DNA of 64,000 nucleotides, from assembly GCF_003114855.1 (NCBI RefSeq), contig NZ_BFBB01000002.1, positions 248,001 through 312,000 on the forward strand. Direction: 5' to 3'. This stretch comes from Leptospira ryugenii. Its GTDB lineage: Bacteria > Spirochaetota > Leptospiria > Leptospirales > Leptospiraceae. The notes beneath the pieces are model-generated. The model made no database searches. It saw nothing but the letters and a program-made list of their open reading frames with translations, and was not told where the DNA came from. Shown here one piece after another: positions 9,480 through 18,685 of the stretch; positions within the stretch are counted from its first letter, which is position 1; each line of letters starts with the position of its first letter. The position numbers and the translations under genes were made by a program.

Positions 9480-9571
9480 AAAAACATTGGATTCTAAAGG
9501 TAGAAATGTTTATAGCAATCCTTTCTTTGTAATCATTGTTTAAGCTATTTATGCTAAGATGGAAATTTGAA

Positions 9572-11059
9572 ATGAATGTAATCAGAAAAAAAATTGATGG
9601 ATTAAGCCTTTTTGCCATTGGTCTTATTTTTATTGGTGCTTTCATTCGTTATTACCAATACGACAGGTTAGGGTATTGGTATGATGAATTGTATTCCATC
9701 ACCCTTTCCTCCCTTGGTTTTTGGGATATGGTTTCTGAATTGCAAACGGAAACAAACCCCCCGCTTTACCAAATCACTTTGTGGATCTGGATTCAGCTCT
9801 TTGGAAATGCACCAGAATCGGGCAGAATTTTGAGCCTACTACTTTCGATTTCCTTTCTACCTATCGTCTATCTTCAGTCAAAAACCCTCCTAGACCGATA
9901 CCAAAGGGTTTTACTTCTAATCATGTGTGTCTTTTCCTCTGGCTTTATCTTCTATGCTCATGAAACACGTTCCTATGCACTCTTGGTTCTTTTGTCGGGC
10001 TTAAGCTTTCTTTCATTTTCTAAATTGATGCGTAACGTGCAAGAGAGGGGAAATATCTATCTTTTTCTTCTGTTTTCCATACTTACTGAAAATACGCACT
10101 ACTTTGGATTTTTGTTTGTGCACCTTTTGTGGTTCGTATACCTAAGCCAATATTTCCTAGTATCTTATAAAAATTCAGATTGGAAAGCCTTTGCACATCA
10201 GACCTTTCTGTATTTTATCCTTGGTATTTTTTTCTCTTGGGAGTTTTACAAACTGGTCTACATTATCCCCAAGGTAGATAATATTGACTGGATTCCAGAA
10301 CCCGATCTTGAGATTTATCTACACTACTTTTCTTATCTTTTCTATTTCTTCTCATTTAAAAAGATTCCTATCTTAGGAATCCTTATTGTTTTGATCGTCT
10401 TGCCTTTCGTTTTCATTGTGCTGGGCAAACTATCGATCGATTGGAGACGAGAGTTTCAGTCGCTTGTCCTAACTTTACTGCTTACAATTTTATTTCTGTT
10501 TGCGACCTATTTAATTTCTTTGCAAAAGCCAATCGTTACATCTAGGAATTTATTGGTTCTAAGCCTTCCGATTTACTTTGCTTTGAGTCTTTGGTTCTCT
10601 CACTCCTTAAGTGTATTTCCTAAAAAAGGATTCCTGATCTTAATCTTCCTATTGTTTCTGTTATCTTATCTTTCTTTCTCAAAGAACTTTTATAAAGGAT
10701 TTCAAAAAGAGCCCTGGAGAGAAGTCGTACAAAAAGCAATAGAGCTTAGCCATCAATCGACTCTTTACCTCTCTTTTGGTGATCATCGCTATTGGAACTA
10801 TTATCTGCATGATATTTACCAAAAAGGGGAAGTTTTGGAATTGAGTAAATCTCAGGACGCTTGCCAAGATTTGCAAAAGGATATCCAAAAAAAGGGGATC
10901 AAACAAGTCTTTGTTTTTGAATCTCTTTGGGATGTTTCCAAGAAGTACAAAGAAAGAACAGACACACAAAGAGTATGTTTCCAACAATTGGCCAAGCAAG
11001 CAAAGAACAAAGAGCAAATATCCTTTATCGTTATGACATTATGGAGCATTGAATATTAG
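9572..11059 (+). CDS. GT-C glycosyltransferase, ArnT/PMT (GT39)-like, tandem paralogue
   Basis: A 495-residue membrane protein that matches its upstream neighbour throughout: YWYDELYS (Asp38-Glu39), TNPPLYQI, YAHETRSYALL, the late motif KPIVTSRNLLVLS, and a soluble tail beginning at FQKEPWRE in both. I set the start at ATG 9572, because it aligns with the neighbour's start; a TTG at 9536 would add twelve residues without support. The downstream gene begins at the base after its stop codon. Divergence between the copies is considerable, so the duplication is old and the two probably act on different donors or acceptors. Confidence 0.82.
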   Translation: MNVIRKKIDGLSLFAIGLIFIGAFIRYYQYDRLGYWYDELYSITLSSLGFWDMVSELQTETNPPLYQITLWIWIQLFGNAPESGRILSLLLSISFLPIVYLQSKTLLDRYQRVLLLIMCVFSSGFIFYAHETRSYALLVLLSGLSFLSFSKLMRNVQERGNIYLFLLFSILTENTHYFGFLFVHLLWFVYLSQYFLVSYKNSDWKAFAHQTFLYFILGIFFSWEFYKLVYIIPKVDNIDWIPEPDLEIYLHYFSYLFYFFSFKKIPILGILIVLIVLPFVFIVLGKLSIDWRREFQSLVLTLLLTILFLFATYLISLQKPIVTSRNLLVLSLPIYFALSLWFSHSLSVFPKKGFLILIFLLFLLSYLSFSKNFYKGFQKEPWREVVQKAIELSHQSTLYLSFGDHRYWNYYLHDIYQKGEVLELSKSQDACQDLQKDIQKKGIKQVFVFESLWDVSKKYKERTDTQRVCFQQLAKQAKNKEQISFIVMTLWSIEY

Positions 11060-12193
11060 ATGTTTAGTTTAATTTTACCTACGTATAATGAAAGGGAAAA
11101 TCTTTCAGTCTATCTTCCAAAGTTAGAAGAGTTTTTTAAAAAGCAAAAAATAGACTATGAAATCATAGTTGTAGATGATGACTCCCCTGATAAAACTTGG
11201 GAATTCGTTCAGAAGTACTCTCATTCCCATTCAAATGTTAAGGTCATCCGAAGGGTAAAAGAGAAGGGACTTTCGAGTGCGGTGATAGCCGGTATGGCTT
11301 CTGCAAGAGGGGATTTTTTAGGAGTAATGGATGCCGATATGCAGCATGATGAGAGCATCATTCCTGAAATGCTTTCCGAACTAAAAGACAAAGAGATCGT
11401 GATCGGTTCTAGGCGAGTAGGGGAGGGAAGTTACGGTGAAATGAAATGGCACCGTAGAATCCTTAGCTATGGCGCAACCCTTCTGGCAAAGATTCTTTTG
11501 CCCATTGCGTCAACGGATCCAATGAGTGGATTTTTTATCATTCGCCGCCAAGTATTTGAAGAAAGTAAAGATGCCTTAAATCCTTTGGGATTTAAAATCT
11601 TGTTAGAATTTCTCGCAAAGAACCCAAAATCAAAAGTTACGGAAGTCGGTTATCGTTTCAAAAAACGAGAGTTTGGTGAAACTAAACTAACAGGAGCCGT
11701 CATGCAACAGTATATCTTTGCCTTGATTGACCTTCGTTTCGGTAAGTTTATATCCTTACAATTTTTGAAATATGCACTCACAGGTATATCTGGCATCTTT
11801 GTCAACCTTTCAGGACAATGGTTAGCGGCAAATTATCTGAATAGTTTTCAATTCAATTGGGTAGGCAAAGATATTTTAGTACCTTCCTTTGCGGTTGCAT
11901 TTGGATTTGAATTAAGTGTTCTCAGCAATTATGTGATCAATAATTTTTGGACATTTTCAGATAAGGCAAAGAAAAGAATTCCATCATTTTTGTTTGGATT
12001 TTTAAAGTTTAATATTGTAAGCTTACTTGGTTTTTTAATCCAGTATTCAACCTGGTTATTTTTGTTCCAAACAATCCATACTTTTTATCCGGAATTTATG
12101 CCAGACACTTTGACTTATGTTGCAAATCTAATCGGTATCTTAGTCGCAACAGCTACAAATTATCAACTGAACAGATCTATTACTTGGGGCTAA
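11060..12193 (+). CDS. Polyprenol-phosphate sugar synthase fused to GtrA domain
   Basis: A 377-residue two-domain protein. Residues 1-225 form a DPM1-like GT2 domain: LILPTYNEREN, VDDDSPDKTW, DADMQHD at 91-97, GSRRVGEGSYG and DPMSGFF. From about residue 233 a GtrA-type membrane domain of four hydrophobic helices follows (FLKYALTGISG, later NFWTFSDKAKK). The fusion couples synthesis of a polyprenol-phosphate sugar with its presumed movement across the membrane. Immediately upstream lie two GT-C transferases that could use the product. The start ATG abuts the previous TAG. The last 14 bases overlap the convergent acyltransferase gene. Confidence 0.88.
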   Translation: MFSLILPTYNERENLSVYLPKLEEFFKKQKIDYEIIVVDDDSPDKTWEFVQKYSHSHSNVKVIRRVKEKGLSSAVIAGMASARGDFLGVMDADMQHDESIIPEMLSELKDKEIVIGSRRVGEGSYGEMKWHRRILSYGATLLAKILLPIASTDPMSGFFIIRRQVFEESKDALNPLGFKILLEFLAKNPKSKVTEVGYRFKKREFGETKLTGAVMQQYIFALIDLRFGKFISLQFLKYALTGISGIFVNLSGQWLAANYLNSFQFNWVGKDILVPSFAVAFGFELSVLSNYVINNFWTFSDKAKKRIPSFLFGFLKFNIVSLLGFLIQYSTWLFLFQTIHTFYPEFMPDTLTYVANLIGILVATATNYQLNRSITWG

Positions 12194-13661
12194 GCTCTGT
12201 GTTTTGTTGCAACCAATAGACAAACCAAAGTTTACGAAACCGTATCAGACTGTATAGATTGAGTAAGATAGGGACAAGTAAACAAAGGTTTAAAGCTCCT
12301 TGGCTCCAAATTGATTTGGACAAGAATTCACTTTTCAGAAATACCTTTACGATTTGGTAAGGAAGGAAGGAGAGAAAAGTAAGCAAGGTGGCAACAACAA
12401 GCAACTCTTTTGGATTCACTAAAGATGTATAGAATCGCTGCCCCACCAAATCATACTTTGGTTGGGTCCACTCGCGTATCTTGATAAAAGGTTTTTCCAG
12501 AATTAGATAGCTTAAAAGTGCCACAATCGAACTAGCTAACAAGGCAAAAATTGATGTTACAAAGAGTTCCCAATATCCATTGGTCTCTTTGGAATAAAAA
12601 TTTAATACCTTGAGAGAAACCAGGGCACTTACATACATATGAACTAGGTAGATTCCGTAGCTTAGTTTGCCCACAACCACCAAGGCTCCATTTCTAAATA
12701 CCGAATTTAAGACGCGAAAGTATCCGGCAATGACTCCTAAAGTAAAGAAACCACTGAGTACGGCAAACAGACTGATCCTAAAAACAACATAGTAAAAGGG
12801 AGCATCTTTAAATTCCCACTGAAAGGTTGAAATATAGATCCCAAAGAGTATAAAAAAGGCAAAGTAGAAAAGTTTCGGAGAAAAACGACTTTGGACCTCT
12901 TCTGCCTTCTGTTTCATAATTTCAACTAAGAGTATACCGACCAAAAAAGAATCAAAATGAGTATGGATGGGGTGGTAAATCTTGGTTAGATACTCATCAA
13001 AATTTGTGATTTCCGCATGAAAGAACAGATAGAAACGAAGTAAGAGGGCAAGCAGTAGTCCAAATGTAAGTAAGGAAATTCTTTTAACCGTATCTTTACA
13101 CCAATATATATAAATATACAAAAACAAAGGCATACAGAGATAAAATTGCTCTTCCATACCAAGAGACCAGCTATGGATGTGGATACGATCTGGAAAGTAA
13201 TTAGAAATATAGAGTGCGTCGGCCCACCAATACGATAATTGCCTTTCCATTTTTGGCATACCGTCGGTCATGATCCCTAAATTGATCCCCGCCTTGCCAG
13301 CAAGTACGGTAAAGCTCATCAGAGATACAGTGAAGGCGATGAGCATATACATAGCTGGAAAGATTCGTAAAGACCGTTTGATAAAAAAGTTTTTCCAGGC
13401 AGTTGCGAATGGTTTTTTGCCTAGCTCGCGGGAAAAAGAAGCAACAACCAAGTAAGAGCTAATTACAAAGAATAGATCCATAACGACTTCGAGATTCTGT
13501 ATCCTTTCTCGAAAAGTCGTAAGGTGATCAGGTAAAAACAAGATGCTAGATGTATACGTATGAAAGGCGATGACAATGTAACATCCCAGGGCTCGAACAC
13601 CATAGAGTTCATTGAGTTCTTTTGGATTTTTTTTAAAAATTTCAAAAATATATTCTCTCAT
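12180..13661 (-). CDS. Acyltransferase family 3 membrane protein (OafA/YrhL-like)
   Basis: A 493-residue polytopic protein of the acyltransferase-3 family. Near the N-terminus is the family motif GVRALGCYIVIAFH, whose His is thought to be catalytic, followed by DLFFVISSYLV and FFIKRSLRIFPAMY with the conserved Arg. Ten or so hydrophobic helices follow, including SWSLGMEEQFYL. Members transfer acetyl or other acyl groups to sugars of O-antigens, exopolysaccharides or peptidoglycan. In this locus, O-acetylation of the surface glycan is the natural guess. There is no SGNH domain fused at the C-terminus. Confidence 0.87.
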   Translation of the reverse strand: MREYIFEIFKKNPKELNELYGVRALGCYIVIAFHTYTSSILFLPDHLTTFRERIQNLEVVMDLFFVISSYLVVASFSRELGKKPFATAWKNFFIKRSLRIFPAMYMLIAFTVSLMSFTVLAGKAGINLGIMTDGMPKMERQLSYWWADALYISNYFPDRIHIHSWSLGMEEQFYLCMPLFLYIYIYWCKDTVKRISLLTFGLLLALLLRFYLFFHAEITNFDEYLTKIYHPIHTHFDSFLVGILLVEIMKQKAEEVQSRFSPKLFYFAFFILFGIYISTFQWEFKDAPFYYVVFRISLFAVLSGFFTLGVIAGYFRVLNSVFRNGALVVVGKLSYGIYLVHMYVSALVSLKVLNFYSKETNGYWELFVTSIFALLASSIVALLSYLILEKPFIKIREWTQPKYDLVGQRFYTSLVNPKELLVVATLLTFLSFLPYQIVKVFLKSEFLSKSIWSQGALNLCLLVPILLNLYSLIRFRKLWFVYWLQQNTELSPK

Positions 13662-13809
13662 GGATCCTGGTCTCTTAGCTATTATCCAGTGAATTGGAGC
13701 ATATTGGATAAAACCATCTTCTGGCTACAAAAAAGTTACCAAAGAAAGTACGTTCGGAAAAATTTGGTTCTCAGGACTTCTTTAAGGAGAGATTAATCGT
13801 ATTCTACAA

Positions 13810-15273
13810 ATGAAATTTTTTTCGATTTTTATCACAATTTCCTTACTTATCTTTTGGTTAGTAAAATCAGATGTTTCCATTACCTATGCAGACTCTGGCT
13901 TTATGTGGATCCAAATCCAAGAGTTTCTACGCAGTGGATTTCAATCTGTTTCCATTCCCTATCCAGGAGTCTCATTTGATCCAGAAGGTAAATTTTCTGC
14001 CTTCCAAGCACCCTTTTATGGAAAACATGGAAACAACTTCTATATTGGATTCCCTCCATACTTTCCGATTCTCTTCGGATTTGTATCTTTTCTTTTCTCT
14101 TCGAATCTTAGTCTCTATTTAGTTCAAATCCTTTTCTTTTCCCTCTCGGTATATGTTCTTTTCGAGTCGATTCTAATCCTTACAAAACAGAAGTTTGTCT
14201 CCTTTTGCCTAAGCCTTTTCTATCAAATCGGAACAACTGTGAGTTTGTATACGCTTGTTTTGCACGAATATACGGTGTCTCTCTTTTTTCTATACGCAGG
14301 CATCTATTTTTTGTTGAGGTATAGCTTTCATGACCAAAAGGAAATTTGGTGTCTGCCGATCTCTGCATTGATGATGGCAATATCTCTCTATTTTCGATTG
14401 GAGTTTATTTTTGTTATTCTAAGTTGGGGTTTAGCAACTGTTTTGTTCCAAAAAGTCGCTTGGAAGCCACTGTTTTCGTATTTCCTACCAGTGTTTCTCT
14501 TGGTTGCAATTGTTTTATTTGCTTCCAATATGAGCCTCCATGGCCACCCATTAGGGTTTCGCTACACTCTGACCATGTCAGATCCAATCACACAAAACGG
14601 GGATCGACTAACTATAATCTACGAACTACTATTCGGGAAGAAAAGAGGTTTTTTTCTGCAATCTCCTGGCCTATTTCTTTTTACCATACTCGCATGTTTC
14701 TATTTGGTCAAAGGAAGATTAAAAAAAGATGACCTTCTGTATTTTTTCTCAGTATTTATTGTGTCTTTCATTTTAGTTCTATTGCAAGCACCTAACCATG
14801 GTGATCATCTTTCTCCTAGGTATTTATTTGGCGTCTACCCAAGTATCTTATTTTTTACTGCCATATTGTACAAAGTGTACCATGATCAGCTACAAAAAAA
14901 GGTAAAGCTTCTAGTGTATGGGCTAACAATCATTACATTTCTTTTTTCGGTAAAGGAATTGTACAAAGGTATCCTTTTTATCAAAACATCGGACAAAGTT
15001 GTTCGAGAACTAACAGAAAGGTTTCGTTCAAGAAAAGAATCCGTTCTAGTCTTCGGAGATTTAGCATTACCTAAAAATTTACAGACCATTTACTTCGAAA
15101 AACGGCAGTTCTATGTAAAACCAGAAGAACTTCAGATGTTTTTGAATCTGTCTAAGATACCTGCGTCTGAGATATTATATTTGACTACAGAAAATATAGG
15201 CACTTGCGTGAAAGGCACTCCCATTTGCAAAGATGCAGAATGGATGACCTACGGCCTTTATAGAAGCAAATAG
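13810..15273 (+). CDS. Multi-spanning membrane protein, putative GT-C glycosyltransferase
   Basis: A 487-residue protein with an N-terminal signal anchor and about ten further hydrophobic segments. The loop after the first helix has YADSGFMW (Asp28), which matches by position SSDGAIKL in the protein encoded at 6410, and both continue with a long extracytoplasmic loop and a proline/aromatic-rich stretch (GFPPYFPILFG). A soluble segment of about 100 residues closes the protein. I do not recognise a named family; a GT-C fold with an Asp in the first loop is my inference. It lies alone between two minus-strand genes, with an AAGGAGA 17 bases before the ATG. Confidence 0.55.
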   Translation: MKFFSIFITISLLIFWLVKSDVSITYADSGFMWIQIQEFLRSGFQSVSIPYPGVSFDPEGKFSAFQAPFYGKHGNNFYIGFPPYFPILFGFVSFLFSSNLSLYLVQILFFSLSVYVLFESILILTKQKFVSFCLSLFYQIGTTVSLYTLVLHEYTVSLFFLYAGIYFLLRYSFHDQKEIWCLPISALMMAISLYFRLEFIFVILSWGLATVLFQKVAWKPLFSYFLPVFLLVAIVLFASNMSLHGHPLGFRYTLTMSDPITQNGDRLTIIYELLFGKKRGFFLQSPGLFLFTILACFYLVKGRLKKDDLLYFFSVFIVSFILVLLQAPNHGDHLSPRYLFGVYPSILFFTAILYKVYHDQLQKKVKLLVYGLTIITFLFSVKELYKGILFIKTSDKVVRELTERFRSRKESVLVFGDLALPKNLQTIYFEKRQFYVKPEELQMFLNLSKIPASEILYLTTENIGTCVKGTPICKDAEWMTYGLYRSK

Positions 15274-15279
15274 CTCTGA

Positions 15280-16836
15280 TTACTGTTTGTTTGGAAAAGC
15301 ACTTTCCCAAAGCTCGATGAGTTTCATTCGTTCTACTTCTGCAAACTCTGGCAGACTCACAGTCTTTAGATGCTGCAAGAGATGAGCCTCATCCCAAATT
15401 TTACCAGCATTTTCTTTTCCAATCATTTCACTCATGACATCTAACACTTGGTGGGTTTCTAAATGTTTATCCGCCAGGAAGATGATGCTCATCCCTAAAG
15501 CCCCTTCCGTTCCATAAAACCATTCTCTTTGGGCTGGTTTCTCTCCTCGTAGTTCCTCAGGCAGAGCTTTTTGCACCAATTCATGCATCTCTTTGTGTTT
15601 TGGGCCTTTCTCCGTGATGTTGATCATACTCAAGCTCACTGGATTCATCTTGCCGTGGATTCTAACATTTTCTTCTCCAAGTTTCCGAATCCGTTTTGCA
15701 GCATCTCTCGTGATCGCATCTCTACCTAAAAAATTCAATTGGTAAAGATAATCTTCCAATCGATCCCCTTCCAATTTTCCAGAACAGATCAATTGGTAGA
15801 GAGTAAAGATCATATAGTCTGACTCGGTATTGTCACCTAACAAAATTTCTTTGGAATAACTTGGTTGGTAGACTCTATCATGGAGAAGGATGGAAAGTTT
15901 GTAGGACATCTGGTCAAACAAACTTTGTACGGAAGCACCAAAGAATTTTTTTGTCCGTGACCATGCTGGTGAAAATCCATTCTGAAAGAACTCTATGGGA
16001 TTGAAAATGGTGCCAATTACTTTGTCTAAGACACCTTTGATGGTTCCTTCTAAGTACTTTAAGTGCAAAGATTCAATTTGGATCTTGTGATTGGCAATGG
16101 TGGCAAGCATCGTGCGACGAAAGAAATGTGGGCTTGCTGAAATGAATGCTAGGGGGGCATTTTCGAGTCCGATGCGGAGTTGCCGATAGAGTTCAGGCAT
16201 GCCAGGGAGAGCTCTCTTTTGTTCTGGCGTTTCAAAGAGTGCGGCAAACTTACCTTTACTGGAGTGGATATCAGTGGCAAGGTAGGTTTGGTCGATGTCA
16301 GAAGTCACAATGTAACCTTTGTAATCCTCTGCTAGAATCCGTAGATTTCCTTTCCCTACGATTGTTTCTCGTCCTAGGATCGAATTTTCTGTGTTGTTTA
16401 GATGGGCGAGGTCTTTTGAATATTGCCGAAAGCTATCCAATCCTTCTAAATTGACCACGAATCGATGTTTGCCTGGAGGCAACTTATCCAAGATATCGCA
16501 GGAAAAAAAACCATCTTCATCGGCTTTGATTTTGCCCGATGTGAAGACCTTCTCTCCGGATTCCCGAAAGACTTCTATCCTGAGGACAGGCTTGCGTACT
16601 GGGGCAAGAGAAAAATCTAGAAACGGTGTGATGTTCTTCTCTTCGCCCGAGAAAAGGCCTGTGACGAGGTCCCAAAGACCATCTGCTTTCATAGGGTCAG
16701 TGATTCCAATGTCCACTACTTGCCCTCTGATGTAAGAGCGCCTCTCTCTTCCGAGTGAGCCTCCGCAAACAGCGATGCGTTTGATGTCAGTGATTTGACT
16801 ATTAGGTATGGAATTGGGATCTTTTTCAGCAGCCAT
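15280..16836 (-). CDS. App1-like phosphatidate phosphatase domain protein (DUF2183)
   Basis: A 518-residue soluble protein whose middle matches the App1/DUF2183 haloacid-dehalogenase-type phosphatase domain: TSDIDQTYLATD with the nucleophile pair Asp180 and Asp182, FISASPHF as the second motif, a conserved Lys-rich segment, and LLGDNTESD as the last acidic motif. The N-terminus YIRGQVVDIG and a beta-rich stretch resemble the accessory domain that precedes the catalytic region in App1-type proteins. Yeast App1 dephosphorylates phosphatidic acid; bacterial members are mostly uncharacterised. No signal peptide is visible. It ends seven bases from the end of the convergent membrane protein and is divergent from the UbiD gene. 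Confidence 0.78.
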   Translation of the reverse strand: MAAEKDPNSIPNSQITDIKRIAVCGGSLGRERRSYIRGQVVDIGITDPMKADGLWDLVTGLFSGEEKNITPFLDFSLAPVRKPVLRIEVFRESGEKVFTSGKIKADEDGFFSCDILDKLPPGKHRFVVNLEGLDSFRQYSKDLAHLNNTENSILGRETIVGKGNLRILAEDYKGYIVTSDIDQTYLATDIHSSKGKFAALFETPEQKRALPGMPELYRQLRIGLENAPLAFISASPHFFRRTMLATIANHKIQIESLHLKYLEGTIKGVLDKVIGTIFNPIEFFQNGFSPAWSRTKKFFGASVQSLFDQMSYKLSILLHDRVYQPSYSKEILLGDNTESDYMIFTLYQLICSGKLEGDRLEDYLYQLNFLGRDAITRDAAKRIRKLGEENVRIHGKMNPVSLSMINITEKGPKHKEMHELVQKALPEELRGEKPAQREWFYGTEGALGMSIIFLADKHLETHQVLDVMSEMIGKENAGKIWDEAHLLQHLKTVSLPEFAEVERMKLIELWESAFPNKQ

Positions 16837-16894
16837 GAGGAAAAACTTGTGCGGATAGTCTAAAAGGAGAGGAAAAGATTACCAGTCCTTTTTT

Positions 16895-18676
16895 ATGAAT
16901 CCGATTCGATCTACACAACAATTTCTCAACGTCCTCCACAAAGAAAATGAACTCAAGGTCATCGACGATCTTGTAGACCCTTACCTCGAACTAGCTGAGA
17001 TCCAAAGGCGGGTGGTCGGGAAAAAAGGACCTGCGCTTCTCTTTCGAAACATTAAGGGCAGCCAATTCCCAGTAGCTACAAATCTATATGGATCGGAAAA
17101 GAGAATCCATCTGGCCTTTGGGGAAAAGCCCGTTGCTACGATCCAAAGGTTGGCAAAACTTGCGAAAGATATCTTTCCTCCGAGTTTCGGAAAATTCTGG
17201 AAAGAGCGCTCCTTAGCCTTGTTACCCTTTCAAGTTGGTCTACGCTCTGTCAGGCGAGCCCCGATTACAGATATTCAGATGCCAGGTACTGCTTCTCTTC
17301 CCAAGCTGGTCTCTTGGGAGAGGGACGGAGGCCCCTTTGTGACCCTACCTTTGGTTCATACACAATCCCCCAAGAATCAAAAAAGCAATCTCGGGATGTA
17401 CCGCGTCCAAATCTTTGATGAAAAGACTGTTGGTATGCACATCCAAATCCACCGAGGTGGTGGATTCCATTACTATGAAGCAGAAAGGGAGGGACATTCT
17501 TTACCTGCTCATGTCTACGTAGGAGGACCGCCTGCCTTAACCATCGCAGCTGTTGCTCCTTTGCCTGAAGAAATCCCCGAGTTTGTTTTCGCCTCATTTC
17601 TCATGGGAGAAAAATTAAGGATGCACAACAATCCTTCTTTATCTCCCTATCCCATCGTTGCTGACGCAGACTTTGCTATCCTTGGGTTTATCCCTCCCTA
17701 CAAACGTAAGTTAGAGGGTCCCTTCGGAGACCATTATGGCTATTATTCACTTGAACACGAATACCCTTATCTCGACGTCACCAAAGTTCTCGCAAGAAAA
17801 GATGCAGTTTGGGCGGCGACCGTGGTGGGAAGGCCACCACAAGAAGACCATTATATCGCGGAGTTTTTGCAAGATTTACTCTCTCCAATTTTCCCTCTGG
17901 TTATGCCACAAGTAGTGGATGTTTGGGCATATGAAGAGTCAGGCGTTCATTCCTTAGCTGCAGCAATCGTGAAAGAAAGGTACTTCCGAGAAGCCTTCAT
18001 GGGAGCTCTTCGGATTTTGGGGGAAGGTCAATTGTCCCTCACAAAATGTTTGTTAGTCACAAACCAAAGAGTTCGATTGAAAGATTTTTCAGAAACCTTC
18101 CGCAGCATTGTGGAAAATTGTGATCCACGCACAGATCTCTTTGTGTTTTCTCAGATTAGCCAGGACACTCTTGATTACACAAGCGGAACGGTCAATAAAG
18201 GTAGTAAGATGCTGTTCTTAGGAATAAAGGAAGAAGGAAAGGGACCAAAGTTTCCCAATCTGGCAACGCAGTTCAATCATTCTTTTAAAGACAGCCGATT
18301 CCGAAAACCAAAAGTATTCATGAAAGGTGTTTTGGTTGTAGAAGGACCAAATTACCAAAAAGAAGACAGAGTAGCTGAAATTCTATTACAAGAAGAGTTG
18401 TCTGGCTTTCACTTTGTTTTTCTAGTGAATGATTCCGAGGATGCTTGCAAGTCGGACCACGATTTCATCTGGACTATGTTTACACGCATGGAGCCCGGTT
18501 CCGATGTCTATGCACATACGAATCTGGTCAAAAATCAGGTTTCCTTTGAACCACCTCTTGTGTTTGATTGTCGCATGAAACCTTGGATCCCTGATGTCTT
18601 AGAAGTGGACCCAAAAACAAAGAAACAAGTAGAGGAACGATTCGGCACTTGGATCGATAGCCTTGCTACAGATTAG
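16895..18676 (+). CDS. UbiD family decarboxylase
   Basis: A 593-residue protein of the prenylated-FMN-dependent UbiD family. Recognisable blocks are GMYRVQIFDEKT, HRGGGFHYYEAE (cofactor-binding loop), VGGPPALTIAAVAPLP, the acidic LEGPFGDHYGYYS that carries a catalytic Glu, and VGRPPQEDHYIAEFL. It is longer than E. coli UbiD (about 497 residues), in the range of the decarboxylases annotated for menaquinone synthesis by the futalosine route. Role in quinone synthesis is therefore plausible but not proven. No UbiX-type flavin prenyltransferase is in the window. It is followed ten bases later by hldD, perhaps as one transcript. Confidence 0.87.
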   Translation: MNPIRSTQQFLNVLHKENELKVIDDLVDPYLELAEIQRRVVGKKGPALLFRNIKGSQFPVATNLYGSEKRIHLAFGEKPVATIQRLAKLAKDIFPPSFGKFWKERSLALLPFQVGLRSVRRAPITDIQMPGTASLPKLVSWERDGGPFVTLPLVHTQSPKNQKSNLGMYRVQIFDEKTVGMHIQIHRGGGFHYYEAEREGHSLPAHVYVGGPPALTIAAVAPLPEEIPEFVFASFLMGEKLRMHNNPSLSPYPIVADADFAILGFIPPYKRKLEGPFGDHYGYYSLEHEYPYLDVTKVLARKDAVWAATVVGRPPQEDHYIAEFLQDLLSPIFPLVMPQVVDVWAYEESGVHSLAAAIVKERYFREAFMGALRILGEGQLSLTKCLLVTNQRVRLKDFSETFRSIVENCDPRTDLFVFSQISQDTLDYTSGTVNKGSKMLFLGIKEEGKGPKFPNLATQFNHSFKDSRFRKPKVFMKGVLVVEGPNYQKEDRVAEILLQEELSGFHFVFLVNDSEDACKSDHDFIWTMFTRMEPGSDVYAHTNLVKNQVSFEPPLVFDCRMKPWIPDVLEVDPKTKKQVEERFGTWIDSLATD

Positions 18677-18685
18677 GAAATACAG

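Noticed and set aside
7998..11059. Recent tandem duplication of GT-C genes
   Set aside because: Only motifs and overall plan are shared; nucleotide identity is low, so it is not a repeat in the assembly sense.
13560..13796. 78-residue plus-strand reading frame near the acyltransferase start
   Set aside because: Most of it is the antisense of the acyltransferase gene and it has no recognisable domain or ribosome binding site.
14346..14732. 128-residue reading frame inside the membrane protein gene
   Set aside because: It overlaps a long hydrophobic coding region in another frame and shows no family features; a shadow frame.
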